Shown piece by piece: positions 44,801-52,019 of a DNA stretch of 64,000 nucleotides. The translations under genes and the position numbers were made by a program. Below the pieces are notes generated by a model. It was not told the DNA's origin and made no database searches. It worked only from the letters and a program-made list of their open reading frames with translations. Location: positions 124,001 to 188,000 of the forward strand of contig NZ_AJLF01000002.1 in NCBI RefSeq assembly GCF_000258515.1. Direction: 5' to 3'. How positions within the stretch are numbered: the first letter of the stretch is position 1; each line of letters starts with the position of its first letter. This DNA is from Thermococcus zilligii AN1. GTDB lineage: Archaea; Methanobacteriota_B; Thermococci; Thermococcales; Thermococcaceae.

Positions 44801-45525
44801 GTCCCTATGCCCCCGCAGAAGACGTCCGTGTAGCCTATGTGCTGGTTGCCGTGGTGGACGAAGGCGACCTTGGCGGTGCCAGCGTGAGCATTGCTTGAAA
44901 CGGAGTAGTGGAGGTCGTCTGGGAGAGAGTCAGTTATGACAGGGTTAAAGTCCTTGGAGGACAGAACCTGGAAGTTAACGGTGCTGGTGTAGGAATAACC
45001 CGGGAGCCTGCCCGCGTTGAGCTGAACCACTATGAAGTCGTACTCAGCGTTGAAGGTAACCCCAAGTACGGCCCCGTCCAGCGTGGAGCCGTCGGGCAGG
45101 TAAACCCTGTAATTACCCGGCGAGTAGATGGCGACCGCAGCGTCCCACTCCATCGAAGTGCTCCCCCGCAGGCCATCGGGAAGCCACGTTGCGCCGCCGC
45201 TCCTGTAGTCCATCAGGACGTACCAGTTGACGTTGTTCTCGTCGTTAATTTTTAGGTTCATGAGGTCTATCCTCATGGACACTACCGAGGGGTAGGCCGC
45301 GTAGTAGAACGCTATAATGTCCCTCGCCCCGTCGCTGCCGTCTCTGTAGAGATAGATATCTCCATGGCCATCGAGGGCCTTCACATTATCGTAGTTCCAC
45401 GAGAAGGGGTCTCCGCCCGCCATCTGGCCAGAGTCAGCTGAAATAAGGTTATTGTTGCTGCCGAAGCCCGCGAAGAGGCTTCCCAGCAGTGTGAGGATCA
45501 GAAAAAGGGCAGGTTTCTTCGGCAT
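41860..45525 (-). CDS. Secreted amylopullulanase, GH57, with starch-binding domain and sorting tail
   Basis: 1221 residues. Signal peptide (PALFLILTLLGSLFAGFGS); GH57 catalytic part with KVAWVPERVWETG (nucleophile Glu region) and LRIFFIDDWLKDVIYSS; a long beta region; a CBM25-like domain (LHWGHDGWKDVTDTPM, VDFVFTNGSEWDNNGWRDY); a DOMON-like domain (GEYVWNDASGDEHST to IPRSLLGNPSSIGFNVLVF); and the tail NVPFFSSLAVGIAVLIGALL then FRRR. It hydrolyses alpha-1,4 and alpha-1,6 links of starch or pullulan outside the cell. The ATG at 45525 is chosen because GGTGGTG lies before it and the signal peptide begins there. No TGM operator was found upstream. Confidence 0.92.
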   Translation of the reverse strand: MPKKPALFLILTLLGSLFAGFGSNNNLISADSGQMAGGDPFSWNYDNVKALDGHGDIYLYRDGSDGARDIIAFYYAAYPSVVSMRIDLMNLKINDENNVNWYVLMDYRSGGATWLPDGLRGSTSMEWDAAVAIYSPGNYRVYLPDGSTLDGAVLGVTFNAEYDFIVVQLNAGRLPGYSYTSTVNFQVLSSKDFNPVITDSLPDDLHYSVSSNAHAGTAKVAFVHHGNQHIGYTDVFCGGIGTGFDEILRVHDRYKVPANLHMSGVLLESMLWNDPHCGDFSFRDEINKGISEGWISVLTSSYGQHIMPFFPQDLNVKSIALENTLIWELFRYNPKVAWVPERVWETGLSDGDPINGVKSDPWEYFAAIDPADGQPYAEAVILDENTHGSGKDTNGNPINPRKVYRLPNGKLRIFFIDDWLKDVIYSSSDWDSDIWTSVKAHWLDLALSSDQEQIDVYADDWEKAAGVANWPTDPQDYLYAVRYVASHPWIQAVKLDDVLSWSSWQGGRFWGDGGDYWPVPGTYSEIGGTSGYGGTGDVNGDGRAERNAWYKDWAINYYPYNCPKSAGALWWDAYQELKALENKGINNNLVEMAWITLIANLYETGWHDGLTGPISGWEKEITSHLRHSLAYAYAAWWLSDNDKPLLAYWKNVDGDNDNEIVIQNDRLYAVIDPIGGRIGWLFDSNGQVVIGNSMALWSGTEGDYNDGNHVWGLSDAYNGGTYENDYYQLSILDNGTGGKVLIAAKSPGGFTKYIELRRGWPYLKVTYRNVAETIYIKTGFSPGLGDMLHNGKAHLSRVWLYDGKVAGYYNTETDTLGAYVIPGPASFNRGEDWRTLTIVDEIKFSGDATFYLYAGPWNASIFGKLLSEPIRGTVLASPSNPRAGESVTIYYNASGGPLEGSASLTLHWGHDGWKDVTDTPMTHENGLWKVTIKTSASWGSVDFVFTNGSEWDNNGWRDYHLYLAPSNVPESVYSHLTGDESSWGSYLPAPNTGEIHDGEYVWNDASGDEHSTKNYPWNPENYDLLSVRLRADGDYIYFSIKLGNLSSLGSFGAPIIAIPINTGSGANHAVPYDGSLRYSPGWDYWVTVDLSKAGVQDSVLFTGPGVKIYDSSFNGLTGGYYAMASEAGGVVQVAIPRSLLGNPSSIGFNVLVFIGDGRGGTVNPGSPGVVELMSALNTDDELGDGSIDTAQMVDLSNVPFFSSLAVGIAVLIGALLLFRRR

Positions 45526-45570
45526 CTTCAACACCACCGGTGGTACATCCATTGGAAATGAAAAAGACGT

Positions 45571-45580
45571 CCTAAAAAGC
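45571..45580 (-). promoter_or_regulatory. Promoter (TATA box) of amylopullulanase
   Basis: GCTTTTTAGG on the minus strand, about 50 bases before the ATG; so the gene has its own promoter downstream of the 295-residue gene. Confidence 0.45.
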
Positions 45581-45608
45581 ATTACGTCCGCAAAAATGGG
45601 AAAGGGGC

Positions 45609-46496
45609 TCAGAGGCGCCTGAAGACCAGCAGGGCCCCCAGGGCAACGGCCAGGCCAACGGCGAGGCTGCTGAAGAAGGGCACCTGGGAGATGTCAATAT
45701 CCGCGTAGTAGTCAATGTGACCGTCCTGAACTTCGTTCCAGGTGTTTGGCCCGGTGGTAGTCATCGCATCGAGAACGTCCGAAGCACCGTTTATATCCCA
45801 AGCATTACCCGAGGGGTCCACCCTAACCACTGCGAGCTCAACCCTTATCGTGCTCGGGTTTCCGAGCTCCGACTTTTTAATCCTGACCTCAACGGCGTCG
45901 TTGGCCGTTGAAGCAACGAACATGTCGTCCGGTGAGGATACATCATTCCAGTTAGTGTCCACCAGATCCAGCGGGGAACCACCTCTCCAGACTGCCTTTC
46001 CGTCTCCATAAACTGGGCTCCCATCCTTCACTGTATCGTTTGCCAGGTTGATGAGGAGCTGGTACTCCCAGTTGGCCTTTCCGCCCTGTGCTACCTGGGT
46101 GTCAGAGTTGAAACCAAACCATGTTTGCCCTGAACCCTGCACCTGGTCAGTGTCTATGGTTATCATTATGCCCGGCGCCCCGTTATCGCCAACGACGTCG
46201 AGGTCTTTGAACTTTATCAGGAAGTAAATGTACGTATCGTCGGCGGTAATGCGAAACTCGGTTATGTCGACTCTGGGGTCTGGGTTGCTAAAATCCGTCC
46301 TCTCGTCCCCCGTTGCATCCTTCCAGATCCACTCCCCATTGCTTATGGTATAGCTGTTGTCTGAGAGAAGGCTTGAGTCCCCAGTCCAGTCGCTTGGGTC
46401 TCCATCCACTGTTATTTTGTAGTTGCTGGCATTAACAAAGCCAGCAAGGGCCATAAAAACCACCAACACGGCCACCAGGGCACCAAACTTTCTCAT
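45609..46496 (-). CDS. Secreted DOMON-like (glucodextranase C-like) protein with the same sorting tail
   Basis: 295 residues. Signal peptide (LVAVLVVFMALAGFVNA), then one beta-sandwich from YKITVDGDPSDWTGDSSLLS through GEWIWKDATGDERTDFSNPD, TYIYFLIKFKDLDVVGDNGA and VRIKKSELGNPSTIRVELAV. The same blocks occur near the C-terminus of the amylopullulanase. The tail QVPFFSSLAVGLAVALGALL then VFRRL is nearly identical to that enzyme's. There is no catalytic domain, so it may be a carbohydrate-binding or scaffold protein on the cell surface. GGGAGGTG precedes the ATG. Confidence 0.82.
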   Translation of the reverse strand: MRKFGALVAVLVVFMALAGFVNASNYKITVDGDPSDWTGDSSLLSDNSYTISNGEWIWKDATGDERTDFSNPDPRVDITEFRITADDTYIYFLIKFKDLDVVGDNGAPGIMITIDTDQVQGSGQTWFGFNSDTQVAQGGKANWEYQLLINLANDTVKDGSPVYGDGKAVWRGGSPLDLVDTNWNDVSSPDDMFVASTANDAVEVRIKKSELGNPSTIRVELAVVRVDPSGNAWDINGASDVLDAMTTTGPNTWNEVQDGHIDYYADIDISQVPFFSSLAVGLAVALGALLVFRRL

Positions 46497-46624
46497 GGTT
46501 CAACACCTCCCAGTAGTTGCACTGGCCCAACTTGTCCAACATCCCCCGGGAGGGCATACCCCTCCAGGCGATACTACATTCTTTTCGCGCCCGGAGGTTA
46601 AATGGGTTTCGTCCCCATGCAAAA

Positions 46625-46634
46625 ACATTTTAAG
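46625..46634 (+). promoter_or_regulatory. Promoter (TATA box) of DUF1616 gene
   Basis: ACATTTTAAG; expected start near 46655, giving a very short leader that ends in GGTGGTCGA before the ATG at 46663. Confidence 0.45.
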
Positions 46635-46662
46635 AGCCAGGGATACTCCCACCGGTGGTCGA

Positions 46663-47664
46663 ATGGAGGAGCTCACCGGCGTCAGGAAGCACTGGGATTT
46701 AGTAACCGTGGTAATGCTTTCACTTCTCCTCGACTTCCTCATAGCCTACGCTCCGGAGAGCATTCTGAGAAAAGCCCTCGGCCTGGCCTTCGTCCTCTTC
46801 TTCCCGGGCTACGTCTTCATAACGGCCCTCTTCCCGGAGAAAAGGGAGCTGGACAACCTTGAGAGGCTTGCCCTGAGCTTCGGGCTGAGCATAGCGATAG
46901 TTCCCCTGATAGGCCTCGGCCTCAACTTCACCCCCTGGGGAATAAGGCTGACACCAATCCTCGTCAGCCTGACCCTCTTCAACGTTGCATTTGCCGCTAT
47001 AGCCATCTACAGGAGAGGGAAAGCGGTAGAGCCCTGGGTGCCCTGGATAACCATTGAGAGGATAAAGAAAGAGCTCGAGTGGGAGGAATCGAGCAGGCTC
47101 GACAGGGCCCTCACCGTTATCCTGATAGTCTCGATAATAGCCTCCATCGGGGCCCTCGCGTACGTGATAAGCCACCCGAGGCAGGGGGAGGAGTTCACGG
47201 AGTTCTACATCCTCGGGCCGGAAGGGAAGGCGGCCGATTACCCAACAAAATTGAGGGCCGGTCAGGAGGGCAGGGTCATAATCGGGATAGTCAACCACGA
47301 GGGCAGGAACGTCACTTACTACGTCCAGATCTGGCTGGTTAACCTGACATGGGACAACAGCACGAACACCACAATGGTGTATGAAATGTACCCGATGCCC
47401 GGCTGGTTCAACGTGACACTGCCCCACGTTCCAGTGAACATAGAGGGCAACTGGACGCCGCAGTTCGAAACGAACTACACCTTCAGGATAGACAGGCCGG
47501 GGAAGTGGCAGGTCTGGTTCCTCCTCTTCAAGGACGAACAGCCAGAGCTTCCTGCCGCTCCCCCGGACGGGAACTACGCCGAAACAGAGGCGAAAAACCT
47601 GATACTCGGGGCGATAGACGGGACGATACAGAGCCTCAAGCTGAACGTCGAGGTCGCGGGGTGA
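46663..47664 (+). CDS. DUF1616 membrane protein
   Basis: 333 residues. Four N-terminal helices (including FVLFFPGYVFITALFPEKRE, the DUF1616 signature with LDNLERLALSFGLSIAIVPL), a fifth helix (ALTVILIVSIIASIGALAYV) and an outer beta domain with ILGPEGKAADYPTKLRAGQE and several NxT/S sites. DUF1616 proteins are often found near archaeosortases and surface-glycan genes in archaea (recalled), which fits this neighbourhood. The frame is open further upstream but the ribosome site GGTGG fixes the ATG at 46663. Confidence 0.85.
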   Translation: MEELTGVRKHWDLVTVVMLSLLLDFLIAYAPESILRKALGLAFVLFFPGYVFITALFPEKRELDNLERLALSFGLSIAIVPLIGLGLNFTPWGIRLTPILVSLTLFNVAFAAIAIYRRGKAVEPWVPWITIERIKKELEWEESSRLDRALTVILIVSIIASIGALAYVISHPRQGEEFTEFYILGPEGKAADYPTKLRAGQEGRVIIGIVNHEGRNVTYYVQIWLVNLTWDNSTNTTMVYEMYPMPGWFNVTLPHVPVNIEGNWTPQFETNYTFRIDRPGKWQVWFLLFKDEQPELPAAPPDGNYAETEAKNLILGAIDGTIQSLKLNVEVAG

Positions 47665-47678
47665 TTGGGAAGTCGGCA

Positions 47679-47688
47679 GGTTTATAAG
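47679..47688 (+). promoter_or_regulatory. Promoter (TATA box) of site-2 protease
   Basis: GGTTTATAAG, right after the DUF1616 stop; expected start near 47709 and ATG at 47737. Confidence 0.5.
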
Positions 47689-47736
47689 TCGGGATGGCCC
47701 ACAAAAAGGAGGGACAAAGGGAACGGGGAGATGCTC

Positions 47737-48900
47737 ATGGTTTCATCGGGCCTCATAATAGGAGCAGGGGCCGTCTTGGCACTCTGGGCGGTTCTCTACG
47801 GGCTCTCCGGAAGGAGAGAAGTCGACCCCCTAACGGGAGAGCCGATCCAAAAGGAGGAAGGGTTAGAGGTGGATCTCTTCGTCGCCATGTGGCGCACCAA
47901 GCGGTTGCTGGGGTTCATAGATAGAACCTCGTCGCGGGCAAGGAAGTTCTGGAGGGTCTACGGGGACGTTGGTATAGTGGTGGGTTTCATGGGGATGGCC
48001 TATGTCTTCTACGCCCTCCTTAAAACGGCCATGGCCACGCTCCAGACCCGGGGGGAGCAGGCGGGAGTTCAGCTCGTTATCCCCAGGCTCACAATACCGC
48101 TATGGTATGGCCTCATAGGTCTGGCCGTCGTTATGGTGGTTCACGAGTTGAGCCACGGTGTGGTTGCCCGGGCCGATAAGCTTCCCCTAAAGTCCGTTGG
48201 ACTGGTGCTATTCTTGGTCATTCCTGGCGCCTTTGTTGAACCTGACGAGGAGGAACTAAAGAGGGCACCCCTCAGGACGAGGCTCAGAGTCTATGGAGCA
48301 GGCTCACTCGCCAACATAGTGACCGCGTTGATAGCGGTCATGGTGATAAACTTTGCCCTAACGCCCCTCTTTCAGCCGGCCGGGATAGAGGTCGCGGGCG
48401 TCATAGAGAACTCCCCCGCCTTCGGGGTTCTGGAGGAGGGGGACGTCATAACCGGGATAAACGGGGAAACCATAAGGACGCTCGAAGACTTCGAAAGGGT
48501 CATAAACGGCACGAGGCCTGGAGAAGTGATAGCCCTGACCATCCTGAGGAACGGGGAAGAAAAGAGCCTGAGCCTGAAGCTTGGCGCAAGGGAAAACGAC
48601 CCCGAAAAACCTTACATTGGCATATACCTCGGCCAGCACTACACCTCAAAGGTCGGCCACGAGGGTCTCGTATTCCCGCTCTTCTTCGCCTTCTACTGGA
48701 TTTACATCCTAAACCTCGGCATAGGGCTGATGAACCTCTTCCCACTCGTCCCCCTGGACGGCGGCAGGATGCTCGATGACGTGCTGAAGGAATACCTCCC
48801 CGAGAAGCTGGTGAGGCCGGTGCGGTACGCGACGATGGGAGTGGGGCTCCTCCTGCTGGCCCTCAACGTCTGGCCGGCCCTCCTGAACCTTGCGAGGTGA
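47737..48900 (+). CDS. Site-2 intramembrane zinc protease with PDZ domain (M50)
   Basis: 387 residues. Metal motif VVHELSHGVVARA (HExxH) in one helix and LFPLVPLDGGRMLDD (the xDG ligand motif) in a later helix; between them a PDZ domain (GVIENSPAFGVLEEGDVITG). S2P enzymes cut membrane-bound regulators or signal-peptide remnants inside the bilayer. GGGGAG lies six bases before the ATG at 47737; an ATG at 47731 is too close to it. Near an archaeosortase it could clear cleaved tails, but that is speculative. Confidence 0.9.
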   Translation: MVSSGLIIGAGAVLALWAVLYGLSGRREVDPLTGEPIQKEEGLEVDLFVAMWRTKRLLGFIDRTSSRARKFWRVYGDVGIVVGFMGMAYVFYALLKTAMATLQTRGEQAGVQLVIPRLTIPLWYGLIGLAVVMVVHELSHGVVARADKLPLKSVGLVLFLVIPGAFVEPDEEELKRAPLRTRLRVYGAGSLANIVTALIAVMVINFALTPLFQPAGIEVAGVIENSPAFGVLEEGDVITGINGETIRTLEDFERVINGTRPGEVIALTILRNGEEKSLSLKLGARENDPEKPYIGIYLGQHYTSKVGHEGLVFPLFFAFYWIYILNLGIGLMNLFPLVPLDGGRMLDDVLKEYLPEKLVRPVRYATMGVGLLLLALNVWPALLNLAR

Positions 48901-49008
48901 TCCCTGTTCTTCCCTTTTTTAACTGAAGTCCGCAGTGGAGGGAACTCTCTGCACCAAAGCTTTCGGTGAAGACCAACCCATCATGACATCCCCCAAGGGG
49001 AGCCCAAC

Positions 49009-49018
49009 CCTTTTTAAA
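49009..49018 (+). promoter_or_regulatory. Promoter (TATA box) of second TtuA-family gene
   Basis: CCTTTTTAAA, 28 bases before the GGGGGAGCC ribosome site and ATG at 49047. Confidence 0.45.
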
Positions 49019-49046
49019 CTCACCCCCAACCTCATCCGGGGGAGCC

Positions 49047-50021
49047 ATGGTACATAAGTGCTCAAAGTGCGGAAGACAAGCCGTTTACCACGCGCGCTAC
49101 ACGGGCAGGTACTACTGCCACAGGCACTTCAACGAGATGGTTGAGAAGAAGTTCAAGGAGACGGTTAAAAAGTACCGCCTCATAGAGAAGGGCGAGAGGG
49201 TAGCCGTCGGCGTTTCTGGCGGAAAGGACAGCGTTGTCCTCATGCACCTCCTGGCCAAGCTCCGCGAGAAGTTCCCCTTCGAGCTGGTGGCGATAACCAT
49301 CGACGAGGGCATAGCCGGCTACAGGCCGGCGAGCGTTGAAGTTGCAAGGAGAAACGCAAAAAAACTCGGGATAGAGCACAGGGTCTATTCCTTCAAGGAA
49401 TACATTGGCTTTACCCTTGACGAAACTGTCGAGGTAATGGGGAGCTTCGAGATGGGTGAGCGTGTTGGGGCGTGCTCCTACTGCGGCGTCTGGAGGCGCT
49501 GGCTGCTCAATTATGCCGCCAAAGACGTTGGAGCCGACAAGCTGGCGCTCGGCCACAACCTCGACGATGAAGTCCAGATGGTCCTCATGAACATTCTCCG
49601 CGGGGACATAGCGAGACTCGGGAGGACTGGCCCTTACTATGAGGAAATCCACCCAGAGCTGGTTCCGAGGATAAAGCCCCTCCGCGAGATTCCCGAGAAG
49701 GAGACCCTCCTGTACGCTGTCCTGAACAGCATTGAAGTCGATTTAAGCGAGTGCCCCTACGCTGTTGAGGCATTCCGCGCCGAAATCCGCGACTGGCTCA
49801 ACGAGATGGAGGAGAAACACCCCGGAACGAAGTACCAGATCCTGAGGAGCTACGACAGGCTGTTCCCGCTGATAGCAAAGACCTACACCAAGAAAACGAG
49901 CGAGCTCAACCGCTGTAAAATATGCGGCCAGCCCACGACTGGAGAGATATGCAAGGCCTGCGAGTTCCGCCTCCAGGTGGAGAGGAAGGCGAAGGAGGCG
50001 GGGCCGTTCAGAATTGAGTGA
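49047..50021 (+). CDS. TtuA/Ncs6-family tRNA 2-thiouridine synthetase, copy 2
   Basis: 324 residues with N-terminal zinc site (CSKCGRQ...CHRHF), PP-loop VGVSGGKDSVVLMHLL, CSYC plus Cys of SECPYAVEAF for the Fe-S cluster, the GHNLDDEVQMVLMNILRGD block, and a C-terminal zinc ribbon (CKICGQPTTGEICKACEF). All thiolation residues are kept, as in the paralogue at 13608. Pyrococcus also has two such proteins (PH0300 and PH1680, recalled); one probably thiolates U54 and the other U34, but I cannot say which is which. Confidence 0.88.
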   Translation: MVHKCSKCGRQAVYHARYTGRYYCHRHFNEMVEKKFKETVKKYRLIEKGERVAVGVSGGKDSVVLMHLLAKLREKFPFELVAITIDEGIAGYRPASVEVARRNAKKLGIEHRVYSFKEYIGFTLDETVEVMGSFEMGERVGACSYCGVWRRWLLNYAAKDVGADKLALGHNLDDEVQMVLMNILRGDIARLGRTGPYYEEIHPELVPRIKPLREIPEKETLLYAVLNSIEVDLSECPYAVEAFRAEIRDWLNEMEEKHPGTKYQILRSYDRLFPLIAKTYTKKTSELNRCKICGQPTTGEICKACEFRLQVERKAKEAGPFRIE

Positions 50022-50036
50022 AGAAGGTGTGCTCCG

Positions 50037-50234
50037 TTGAGAATCATCGAAACTCCAGTTCCGCTAAAAGAACTCGACGAAATCCGCGAGAAGAGCGGGG
50101 CAAAGGTTAGCCTGACGCTCCTGGGAAGAACCTGGAGGAACGGCATTCCCCTCAACAGGGTTCTGATACAGGGAAATCAAGGGGAGATAGAGCGCTTCAT
50201 GGAGTTCCTCATGCGCTCAAGGGCGGGGGGATAG
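50037..50234 (+). CDS. Small basic protein, function unknown
   Basis: 65 residues (starts RIIETPVPLKELDEIREKSG). It starts with TTG after AAGGTG, 15 bases after the TtuA stop, and ends one base before the convergent KaiC-like gene. It is short, with predicted strand-helix-strand content, and has no recognised family; the tight operon position supports that it is real and perhaps works with the thiolase. Confidence 0.6.
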   Translation: MRIIETPVPLKELDEIREKSGAKVSLTLLGRTWRNGIPLNRVLIQGNQGEIERFMEFLMRSRAGG

Positions 50235-50978
50235 CTATTCTATGATGACCCGCCCGCGCTCTATCCAAAAGCGGTAGCCACCTTCCCTGGGTTTGAAGTC
50301 CGGGAGAGGGGATTTCCTTATGACCATCTTCTCTTTCATTGAATCCGCGGAGGAGCAGAACTCGATGACGTACTGGCTGTAGAGAGCTATCCACGATACC
50401 AGCCTATCGGATGCCCTGCCCCTATTAAGCAGAAAGATGTTGACCGGCCGCTTCCTCTTCTCCTCCATTCTTGCCCTTTCTTTCAGCGCCATCAGGCTCT
50501 GGAAAAGCTTGATAGTGCTCTCCTCTCCAAGAAGGAAAGCGAGGCCATCCACTGTTGCGCTTATCCCTATGGGCCTCCTCTCCTGGATTCTTTCCTTCAG
50601 GATCCTGCGGTAGAGGTGGAGGTACTTGGGGAGAAAAGTCGCGGAATCCAGTGTGGAGTCAGTATAAACGTAATCCTCACCATAATCCACCTTGTGGAAG
50701 GAGGAGAAGACATCCACTATCGCCAGGTTCCCGGCTCTTCCCTCCTTTTCAACGTCGAAGTTCAGCATTCCGAGCTTCATCTTCAAAGGCGTGAGGGGGA
50801 GGACATGGTCCAAGATGACCCCAAAGTCTCCCTCCCCGATCCTGTTTCTCAGGATTTCAAAGGCAAGCGCCCAGCCGTTGGAGTAGGTGTTGTAGGTTAT
50901 GAGCAGGTTACTGTCTTCGAGTAAGCCCCCGCCGAGGGCCTCATCGAGAACGGGGATGCCCGTACTGAGGACCTCCAC
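50235..50978 (-). CDS. KaiC/RecA-like protein with degenerate Walker A
   Basis: 247 residues. It begins like a KaiC domain, STGIPVLDEALGGGLLEDSN, but where GxxGxGK(S/T) should be it has NTYSNGW, so ATP binding by the usual loop is lost. NLAIVDVFSSFHK resembles a strand near Walker B. It may be a regulatory or structural relative of archaeal KaiC-like proteins. GTG start after GGTGGTGTAAG; GTTAAATACTC near 51015-51025 (minus strand) is the likely TATA box. Confidence 0.65.
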   Translation of the reverse strand: MEVLSTGIPVLDEALGGGLLEDSNLLITYNTYSNGWALAFEILRNRIGEGDFGVILDHVLPLTPLKMKLGMLNFDVEKEGRAGNLAIVDVFSSFHKVDYGEDYVYTDSTLDSATFLPKYLHLYRRILKERIQERRPIGISATVDGLAFLLGEESTIKLFQSLMALKERARMEEKRKRPVNIFLLNRGRASDRLVSWIALYSQYVIEFCSSADSMKEKMVIRKSPLPDFKPREGGYRFWIERGRVIIE

Positions 50979-51053
50979 CTTACACCACCTTAGGGGATAT
51001 AAGCGTCAAGAGTATTTAACCCTAACTCTACAAAGTCATTCCGGAGGAAGTCC

Positions 51054-51600
51054 ATGCCCGCCTTTGTAGGGCCCTCTGCACCCCGCTTCTCCGGGCGTTC
51101 CCGGTATCCTCGGCGAACCCCTCATGGCCCCCACTTCGACGTCGTGCCCGTTAATCCCGCTGCCGTTCAAGCTCACGGTAAGGGAACCGCGCCTACGGGG
51201 GGTAGCGCAGACGATAAAGGAAACGTCGCTTCCCTAATGCTCGCCCTTAGAGACCTCTCGATGGAGAGACTGAACGGAAAGATAATCTTCGCCTTCACCG
51301 GAGACGGGGAAACAGGCGGAGGAATGGCCATGTACATAGCTGAAAGACTAAGCGAGGAAAGTAAGCTCCCGGAGTACATGATAAACGCAGACGGCATAGG
51401 CCAGTAGTCGAGACGAGACACGCCGCCTATTTCCTGCCCGGAGTCGATGCACGCCCCATGATAGAGGCGTCCCACTTTCTGAGGAGCAGACACACTCTTG
51501 CTATCTCCCGGGGGGAGCTTCCTCAAGGAGAACATCGTGCCAGGTGAAGTGAGGCTCAAATACATTGAACCGGGGGAGAGAATAGTGAGAACGATGCTAA
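51054..51600 (+). pseudogene. Relic of an M20 peptidase (ArgE/DapE family)
   Basis: Fragments in order but broken by deletions, stops and frameshifts: HFDVVPVN (metal His/Asp), GSADDKGNVASLMLALRDLS (metal Asp), NGKIIFAFTGDGETGG, then after a TAG RHAAYFLPGVDARPMIEASH and finally SFLKENIVPGEVRLKYIEPG. An M20 enzyme would have GDEExGG where this has GDGETGG, so a catalytic Glu is also changed. Not functional. Confidence 0.8.
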
Positions 51601-51699
51601 GAGGGCCGAGCCCGCCGAAGGGCCCGGGACGGCGGTTTCATTCTTTCGCTTCGCATGCCGTTTTCCATTTAGAAGATCGAATCACATTCCGTGAACGAG

Positions 51700-51918
51700 G
51701 ACGACCATGCCAAAGGCCTTGGACGGGAATAGGGCTTCTTTGTCTCGGGCTTTATGGGGTTGCCCTTTGTGAGATTATTTCCTCGAAGAGGTGCCAGCAT
51801 GAAAACACCGAAAATGCTGGAGGGTTTTTTCTTGGCTTTCCCCGCTGATTGCATGGTCATGCAACTTCTTTACTCCGCCTTCATTTCTCTCAAAAAGCCC
51901 GAGGCGAAGTGGTGTTAA
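51700..51918 (+). pseudogene. Unidentified membrane-protein relic
   Basis: After a TAG at 51725-51727, an open frame reads GFFVSGFMGLPFVRLFP and MKTPKMLEGFFLAFPAD and ends in FISLKKPEAKWC plus TAA near 51918. It has no start signal and looks like the hydrophobic C-terminal part of a lost gene; family unknown. Confidence 0.3.
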
Positions 51919-51964
51919 TGGAATTACTTCGGCGGTATCACGGAGCACTAAGTCAAATAGTAAA

Positions 51965-51974
51965 ACTTATAAAG
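51965..51974 (+). promoter_or_regulatory. Promoter (TATA box) of orphan secreted protein gene
   Basis: ACTTATAAAG, expected start near 51995, before the GGTGAATCCC ribosome site and ATG at 52020. Confidence 0.5.
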
Positions 51975-52019
51975 GGGCTTGATCTAAAATTGAGCGCAAA
52001 ACTGCTGAAGGTGAATCCC

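Noticed and set aside
46423-46662. Longer N-terminus for the DUF1616 protein
   Set aside because: The extra 80 residues overlap the 5' part of the secreted protein gene on the other strand; ribosome site and TATA box support 46663.
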